DNA of 64,000 nt, taken from Enoplolaimus lenunculus. Lineage: Eukaryota > Nematoda > Enoplea > Enoplida > Thoracostomopsidae. Position 1 is the first letter of the stretch. Each line of letters begins with the position of its first letter. The notes under the pieces are model-generated. The model searched no databases and was not told the DNA's origin. It worked only from the letters and a program-made list of their open reading frames with translations. Of this stretch, positions 57,752 through 64,000 are shown one piece after another. Made by a program: the position numbers and the translations under genes. The stretch lies in NCBI GenBank assembly GCA_030248215.1, contig JASANG010000033.1, positions 124,001 to 188,000 of the forward strand. The letters run 5' to 3'.

Positions 57752-60700
57752 ATGAAAATTTTTCCTGATGTCGGTGGCTCAAACCGCTACGTTGACTCCG
57801 AACTTCCGCGTGTAGTCAGCTTTTCAAGTCAATCAACAGTTCATGGACCACTTCGTATAGTGTTTTGCGTGTTACTGATCGCAACATTAGCACCTCAACC
57901 GGCTTCTCCAGTGCGCAGTGGTCAGTTTGCCGAAAGTTTCTGTCGGCTTGTGTTCACAAAATATGGTTCATCGATGTGCGGTCGTGCGTTAATTGCAACT
58001 AAATGTCCCATAGTGTTTCCAGAATCGTGCGGCAACGAACGTCCCAAAAAACCGACCGACCGCGACACCAAAGACCGAGACCGAGACAAAGATCGAGACA
58101 GAGAAGAAGAGCGTGAGAAAGAACGAGAGCGCGAGCGTGAGAAAGAAAAAGAACGCGAACGAGAAAAAGAAAAAGCCAAACGATCTGACGAAGAACGAAT
58201 TCAAGACTGTTGTCGAACACAAGGCATGTCATCTGAATGCATGGAAATTTGTTCGTATCGAATAAACGAAGAGGTAACTATTGCAAGTTAAGCTGGCGAA
58301 ATGCCGGAAACGGTATATACTTATGTGCTTCCCTCCACAGCGAACATGTAAGCGTTTTATGTTTTGTACTTGGGGGTCGAAAGGTGGATGTCTATCCGTC
58401 CGCCTGTCCGTCTGTCCGTTTGTTCGTCTGTCCGTCCGAAACGAATCTCAATAACGGCTGAACCAATTTTGATAAACTTTTTTTGTTTGAAAGCCAATTA
58501 TCCTGGTGTGTTAACCTCGCATTGGGGTTTTAATATTTTAAGCCGTTTATTAGCTACAGGCTAATTTGCATAATTAAGCCTAAATTAGGACTTTCCACAA
58601 TATTTCACTAATTATTACAGTTAGAAGTGATCTAATTTTAGCATTAACGAGTTTTTGGGTGCGAGCAATCTGCGTAGACCGTTTACAAATCTCCAAAACG
58701 GATAATTGAGCAGATAGCTAATAGATAATTTGCATATTAGCATAGTTTATAAGCCTAAATTAGGACTTTTTACAATATTTCACTAATTATTAAGGTTAAA
58801 AGCAATATAATTTCAGCACTAAAGTGTTTTTAGGTGCAAGAAATTTGAATAAATTGTTTACAAACCTCCATAACCGATAATTGAATAGTTAGCTGATAGC
58901 TAATTTGCATATTAGCTTAATTGACCAGGCAAAATTAGGACTTTTTAAATTATTTCAATAATTATTAAGGTTAAAAGCAATATAATTTCAGCACTAAAGG
59001 GTTTTCGGGTGCGAGGAATCTGAATAAATTGTCTACAAACTTTTAAAGGCGATTATCGAATGGTTAGCTAATAGATAATTTGCATATTTGCTTAATTGAC
59101 GAGACACAATTAGGACTTTTTGAATTATTCCAATAATTATTAGGGTGGCTGAAAGGTTTTTGCCTGCGAGGAATCTGAGGAAATTACTTACAAACCTCCA
59201 AAACCGATAAATGAATAGTTAGCTAATAACTAATTTGCATATTACCTCAATTGCTTATGTGTGTTCGAGCTTCGCTCAATAAATGTAGTCCCACTACGAC
59301 TGGTAGGAATAAGTTTTTGTTATATACTGCAATCGCATGCTAGAACCCAAACAATGTTCGAATTTGACGCTCCTGTCATTTTTAAATGAACAGAAAACTT
59401 GCCTTTGTTCTTCAAATTTTGGCGGCCCATGTAAAGATCAGGTGCGGAACGTTTTACTGTGAGACTATAATAGAGCAAGCTTAAGCTTTAGACTAATTTT
59501 TTTGCTTGGCTTAGGCTTAGGCTTAGGCTTAGGAATACGCTCATTCTTACGCTTAGGCTTAGGTTTACGCTTAGGGTTATGCTTAAGAATATGCTTATAA
59601 TACTGTTCCGCCCCTGTTCGTTACATTGGCCAAATTTTTTTCATAGCAAATCAATTGTTGCAGAAACAGTTACCAGAGGAAGATCTTTAATTAAAGTTTG
59701 TAATAGTACAATTTTAGCGTATTTCGCTTTCATTACAAGTAATTCTTGTATTGTAAGCATTCTTGGCAAATCGCATATTACTAGAAATTTTTTGTGTATT
59801 CAAATCTTAATCCTAATGTCCGATTTATGCTTCGTTCACAATAAAAAATTTCATTTTGCCACCGAATACATTATAAGGTACAGTTAACGTGTCAATTTTC
59901 TAAATTGCCATGCCTTAACCCTACCCTAACGCAAAAATCGCGTTAGCCCTAGCGTAACGCATGTTACAAGATGCTCTGTGACACGTATCAGGATAGGGCT
60001 GTGACATGTGCCAGGTGTTGGCTTAACGCAATTTTTCCGTTAGGGTACGGTTAACGCATGACAATTTTGAAAATTGACACGTGTTAACCCTACCTTATAT
60101 TGTTTTCGGTGGCAAAAAGAACTTTTTTATTGTGAACAATGCATTAGTCTAAACAGCGTTTACTCGTGCTGCTATTAACCTACTTTACAGCTGAAATGTC
60201 GAACTGATTGCGCCAACGAATTGAAAAAGTGGCTGTATTGTGCGTCCAATGACCAAGACAATACCAAGTGTTGTCAGTCAAAAAATAAAAACTTTAAACG
60301 TAAGTTTATCATCGCACTTTTCCAGTTAAATCCAAAATCAAACGAAAATTGTTTTCAAAACAAGATTTATTGTTCAGCAACTTTACTGTTGTGTTCCAAA
60401 TTTTGATTAAACTAATTTCAAAACCAGCGTCCTATATTTGTCTTTGTATAACGATAACCTAAATATATATCTAATTTTCAGCAAAACCTTCTAATGAGTG
60501 TCCTAAAACTATTATTATTCGTGTGTGTTGCATATAGAATTTAAAACAATTTTGAGTTCAAAATTCACATAAGCAGCCATAAAAGTTTGCATCTATAAAT
60601 GATAAAGAAATTATAAATCAAAAGAAATATGTACAATTGAGCGTAAAATAAAGGCAAAACATGTACATTGCGTTGGTACACGGCAGAAAAAAACAAATCA

Positions 60701-61020
60701 GGTTCCAGGTAAAAATGTTTATACATTTATACAGCACTAACGTTGATTGTTTTCCAATTTTAGGTAAAGAATGCCGTGCGTTTTGTAACCGTGGTGCAGT
60801 TCCACCGCTTGACAGGATGTTTGGCAAAATCGATCGGATGCTCAAGTACAAAGATTGTTTAGCTGGCCTGGAAGACGCTATTAGCTGTCACAAAAAAGGA
60901 CTCGCCGACGATGATCAATGGGAAACACGCGATTGGGGTGCGAAAGAGTCAATTCCAAAAAAGAACGAAGAATTAATACGAAATTTTGCTGGATGCCGTA
61001 AAAAACGTAAAAGTGACTGA
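57752..61020 (+). CDS. DB-module secreted/anchored protein with Arg/Glu/Asp/Lys-rich linker
   Basis: Three exons (57752-58273, 60191-60299, 60764-61020) join in phase to 295 residues. A hydrophobic stretch at residues 35-50 (RIVFCVLLIATLAPQP) suggests a signal peptide or anchor with a long N-terminal lead; the true start may be in an unseen exon. Residues 64-93 hold four Cys. Residues 103-145 are a low-complexity run of Arg, Glu, Asp and Lys. The rest follows the DB pattern: CCRTQGMSSECMEICSY, then C-x3-C, a single C, TKCCQS, KECRAFCNRGAVP, and C-x8-C (KDCLAGLEDAISC). That is 12 cysteines, expected to form six disulphides. DB modules occur in nematode extracellular proteins and their function is unknown. 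The product is probably secreted or on the cell surface. Confidence 0.78.
58320..59310 (+). repeat. GTCCGTCTGTCCG element with ~165-bp tandem repeats
   Basis: A GTCCGTCC/GTCTGTCC microsatellite (58396-58440) is followed by AACGGCTGAACCAATTTTGAT, a phrase typical of a widespread class of animal interspersed repeats. Then come about four tandem units of roughly 165 bp sharing AGCTAATTTGCATATTAGC, AAATTAGGACTTTTT and ATTTCACTAATTATTAAGG. The end is TTCGAGCTTCGCTCAATAAA. It fills the start of DB-gene intron 1. Confidence 0.7.
59424..59631 (+). mobile_element. TTAGGC-filled hAT-like MITE (group A)
   Basis: It has both termini and two TTAGGC blocks. AAATTTT occurs on both sides (59415-59420 region and 59632 onward) but is offset by GGC on the left. 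It lies in intron 1 of the DB-module gene. Confidence 0.8.
59826..60145. mobile_element. TTCACAATAA-tipped element with CCCTAACGC repeats
   Basis: The termini CGTTCACAATAAAAAATTTC and complement resemble the hairpin at 15805-15946. The interior holds repeated CCCTAACGC/CCCTAGCG and TTAACG motifs. It ends 45 bp before DB exon 2. Confidence 0.72.
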
Positions 61021-61306
61021 TGAGAAACGCTTGCGGTAAAATTAAAATAGTTTTTATTGCGAGTTATTTTACAAATCATACAAATTGTAAAGTTGAAATT
61101 GTAGCGAAAACCGCATGCATTGATGCAATTTTAAGCAATTTTACGTTTAACAAGTAAGTATCAGACGCTATTTGTGTTTTGCAAAAAAAGTGTTTGCACT
61201 TTTGGCAGAGTTTCTATCTGTTGGCAAAAAGCGGTTTGAAAGATGCAGTTTGGCGTTTAAAATATCATTTTATTTTGCACAGCATTCATCATTCACACTT
61301 TCTTTA

Positions 61307-61413
61307 CACTGCAAGAAATGGTGAGTCAAATTAACTCTCTCAGAAAAAGGCTTTTCCTGGCTACACAAACTGGGTCAAAAGTCGACTCCGCCAGAGTCAA
61401 ATTGAGTCGAAAA
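61307..61413. mobile_element. half of a family P palindromic MITE
   Basis: The left arm only, CACTGCAAGAAATGGTGAG through CCGCCAGAGTCAAATTGAGTC, preceded by TA. It lies about 290 bp after the DB gene stop codon. Confidence 0.75.
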
Positions 61414-61882
61414 CAGATATATTAAATGCTGCGACGGCTGTGACAGTGCAATTACTTTTAGTTTACCCAGCAACAAAAGCTGTCTATTGCTTATATGAGC
61501 AGCGTTAGAATTGCAATCAATTCTACATCAGTTGATTTTACATTCCGATATAATAAACCTACTCATAGGGGTAGTTACAGTTTGAAAAGTGGGGTCAGGT
61601 GCGATCCAAATCCTAAACAAAATATATATGTTGGGTTCATTGTATGGAGTCAATTTAGAAATTTCTGACTAGGAGACACATACAATAGATAATTCAAGGA
61701 AAGGCGGTACCAAAAGTACTTTCGACAGACCGACTCACAAATTCATAAATTTTTACGCGTACCTATATATTAGTGTGGGCCTCGCCGCACCGTGCTCAAT
61801 ATGAAACTCAGTTGAAAAGTGCTCGCGACCGTAGTGAGCGACAAGCTAAACTCATTTTTTGTATAATTGACAGCGCGGAACA

Positions 61883-62555
61883 GCGGTGTAAGTGGGTAAA
61901 GGCTTTCTACTCGTGTTGCGTTTTACCTGCGGAGATTTTATTTTTTTTACCCGCTAGGATACCCGCGCAAAATTCCTTTACCCACTTCCCGCATTTACCC
62001 GCCGTTATTTTTTCTTCTGTGTTCAATACAATTGTGTAATTTTGCAGTGTACAGATGTTAGTCACTCGATTTGCGTTACAAAAACTAATAACTTTTAAAA
62101 CAAACCATTCAGTAAAAAATGTAACACCGGATAATATTGCACATTACACTTATCGCCGGTAAAACTAGGTTGTTTGCTGACGGATAATCATGATCAGCGA
62201 ATGAAAAGGTTCTTGCCTGTACGAAATCATTGTAAAGATCGTACAATCACACATTTTTAATGGTTTCGTCGAAATTTGTCTTACGATTTCATTCAGAAAA
62301 CCTTGTGAACATATTTATCTTAACCAAAAAAATGTAACCTCTATAGAAACAATGAAGAACGTCTCGAGATGCTGTGTGTATAAGCTGTACTCTAAAGATT
62401 TCGATGGTATGGGCCTAATTCAGCCAGAACCATAATCTAAGCAACCTGCTTTATTTGTGAGGGATACCAGCTATGGACTTTAACCAGCTGTTTGCCATTT
62501 TCATAAAAATATTAGGCGAGTAAAGAATCACAAATTTTTATCCTCCCGCGGGTAG
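61883..62555. mobile_element. ACCCGC-repeat element (family K), copy 2
   Basis: Same orientation and same interior phrases as the copy at 54553-55175. It lies downstream of the DB gene. Confidence 0.75.
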
Positions 62556-63748
62556 CGTGCACCTTTGGCGCAGAATGTTTACTTTGGAGTGCAACCGTTT
62601 TGGGGAATATAAACGTAAAAACCATATGCCTTCCGCAGCCGGCCACAACAAAGGTAGAACAATGCAGAAAATCTCGCAAGCGAACCGGTCTAAAAGCTAA
62701 AGCACGTATTGGTAAATGAGTGAGGCACCTATCATCAGTGAGGTTCCAAATTCAACACATTGTTCGCGTTTGATATGCCCTGCTTTTGTACCAATTTTGA
62801 GATCCACAATTACGAAAACCTAAAAAATAAAACTATATATGGGTATTTTAATTGTTTCCGTAATAAATGTTTATCGACCAAACACAAACGCGCGTGGGAT
62901 TGCCGATTAGGCAAAACGTTTTAGATTTTACATTTTACATCTATCAAATTGTTGATAGCAATGGCTCGCAACACATGTGCATTATACATCCTTCCGTACT
63001 ACAACGTCAACGCTTTTGTCGCCGTCGTCGTATTTTGTATATTCAATGGGGGCACCATGCTGATACCGTAGTTCTCGTCAGACATCGTTCGTATTAATAG
63101 TATTCGGTTACAGAACCTTTTCAGTAACAAATTTAAATCACAAAACTGAAGAGTTTCACGAAAAAAAAATATGCGGAATCAACTGTAGCTGCGCCGATTG
63201 TGAGTTATGCAAAATATCAGCCATTGTGAATTTTATGTGAAATGTTTTCGAAAATATAAGTGAACAAAAGATGACATTAAATTGTTGTGTACAAAATGAG
63301 CTTAATTATGCGTATCAGCATTTGCAGACTTGTGTATGCTTTTAATAGTTTTCTCAGTTCTTTTAAGCAAATAGCTTCAGGGGTACATTAGTGTATTCCG
63401 TTGAAGTTACCGCAATATCATCTGTTACCGTCCGTATACTTTTAAATTTTACTTTTTGACACGTTTCAAAATAAACGAATCAGTACAAAATTATAGTTAT
63501 GAAGCATTTAGTCGTTTGTAATTTTTTCGATAATGCCAAAATGAGGCGTTCACCGCATGCGCACGCCCTTGCTGTGAATAATGTGTGAATACTCGAGGAA
63601 ATATAACAAGGGCTCGGCCCGAAGGTGGGGGGCAGAAGAAGCACTTGCTCCTCAATGTTCAGATTGGGGGCACAGTCCCTACAATATCGCCAAAATTCAC
63701 AATACGCAGCAAAGTGTCAAATTCATGCGTGGCATGCTGAATTACCCC

Positions 63749-63811
63749 TGGCTAGCTTACTCTATTGCAGTCCAACAGAAAAGCGTTAAGCCCCTGATCT
63801 TTACATGGGCC
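63749..63811 (-). mobile_element. right-end fragment of group A TTAGGC element
   Basis: Only the segment from GCTTACTCTATTGCAGTCC to CCCTGATCTTTACATGGGCC is present, with no hexamer array. Confidence 0.6.
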
Positions 63812-64000
63812 GCAGGCATGACATATTTATATAAGTTCGTAAGACTAAAAACATAGGTTACCAAGTCGACCTCGTTACCAGCATCAGTAACGAATGCCAC
63901 CTTTGTACCTAAAACGAAGACAGATATCACGTCACGCCCGATTTGCAAACAAATACAACTAACTCTAAATATGTAAACTATCGTTGGAACAAAACAGTTT

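Larger units (their letters stand above)
61021..64000. other. 3' flank of DB gene to window end
   Basis: It contains half a family P MITE, a family K element and a group A end fragment. A short coiled-coil-like open stretch at 61775-61860 and an open frame at 62867-63097 are not convincing as genes. 62560-63740 shows nothing else. Confidence 0.6.

Noticed and set aside
57922-58232. Minus-strand open frames rich in Ser/Arg or Phe/Leu opposite DB exon 1
   Set aside because: Shadow of the RE/KE/RD codon run of the plus-strand gene, which has cysteine pattern and splice support.
2811-59631. TTAGGC arrays as evidence that the window is subtelomeric
   Set aside because: The arrays are short, degenerate, dispersed through introns, and bounded by element tips and 8-bp target duplications; nothing indicates a chromosome end.
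61775-61860. Coiled-coil-like open stretch (HRAQYETQLKSARDRSERQA)
   Set aside because: It resembles part of MTCL exon 26 loosely but has no partner exons, and runs straight into a family K element; could be a decayed duplicate or chance.
62867-63097. Open frame of 76 codons (MFIDQTQTRVGL...)
   Set aside because: No recognisable domain, no splice partners, composition not gene-like enough to support.
1-64000. LTR retroelements, LINEs, Polinton-like or other virus-derived elements
   Set aside because: No reverse transcriptase, integrase, capsid, envelope or polymerase-like reading frames and no long direct terminal repeats were seen.

Overview
The window is AT-rich, intron-dense animal DNA. 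Three signs point to a nematode, probably a long-intron early-branching (enoplean or mermithid-like) lineage. One gene encodes a 12-cysteine DB module, a domain best known from nematodes. The hexamer TTAGGC, the canonical nematode telomere repeat, is scattered throughout. The genes have long introns full of small DNA transposons. The phylum is a fair inference; the genus cannot be decided from this sequence.

Four protein-coding genes were resolved by following splice sites and reading frame. (1) Positions 166-31492 (+) hold the 3' part, about 38 exons and 1,690 codons, of an MTCL/SOGA-family coiled-coil microtubule cross-linker whose 5' end lies outside the window. (2) Positions 41533-35606 (-) hold a complete six-exon, 516-residue core-2-type beta-1,6-N-acetylglucosaminyltransferase (GCNT/Branch family). 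(3) Positions 46719-49998 (+) hold a three-exon, 382-residue rhodopsin-class receptor with unusual signature motifs. (4) Positions 57752-61020 (+) hold a three-exon, 295-residue secreted or membrane-anchored DB-module protein with an Arg/Glu/Asp/Lys-rich linker. The four do not form an obvious functional unit; they are ordinary neighbours on both strands.

The rest is mostly small non-autonomous DNA transposons, more than 40 recognisable copies in at least 14 families. The main group is a hAT-like set (8-bp target duplications, GGCC-tipped terminal inverted repeats) whose interior is a directional array of degenerate TTAGGC hexamers; about 20 loci lie in this window alone. Other families have the same plan with a different short motif: CCGG-based hexamers, ACCCGC, GAGTCAAAT, TTAAGT, GCAGCTGCA or ATATCATATGATAT. 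There are also two exactly 263-bp piggyBac-like elements with TTAA target duplications and an internal tRNA-like Pol III promoter. All of these lie in introns or between genes; none interrupts an exon.

Layout: 1-31.5 kb MTCL gene with repeat-laden introns, including an 18-bp minisatellite at 23.5-24.0 kb; 31.5-35.6 kb intergenic repeats; 35.6-41.5 kb GCNT gene, with a 48-bp minisatellite in its fourth intron; 41.6-46.7 kb intergenic, with nested elements; 46.7-50.0 kb receptor; 50.0-57.7 kb intergenic; 57.7-61.0 kb DB gene; 61.0-64.0 kb intergenic. I saw no retroelement, virus-like element, CRISPR array, rRNA or intact tRNA gene.
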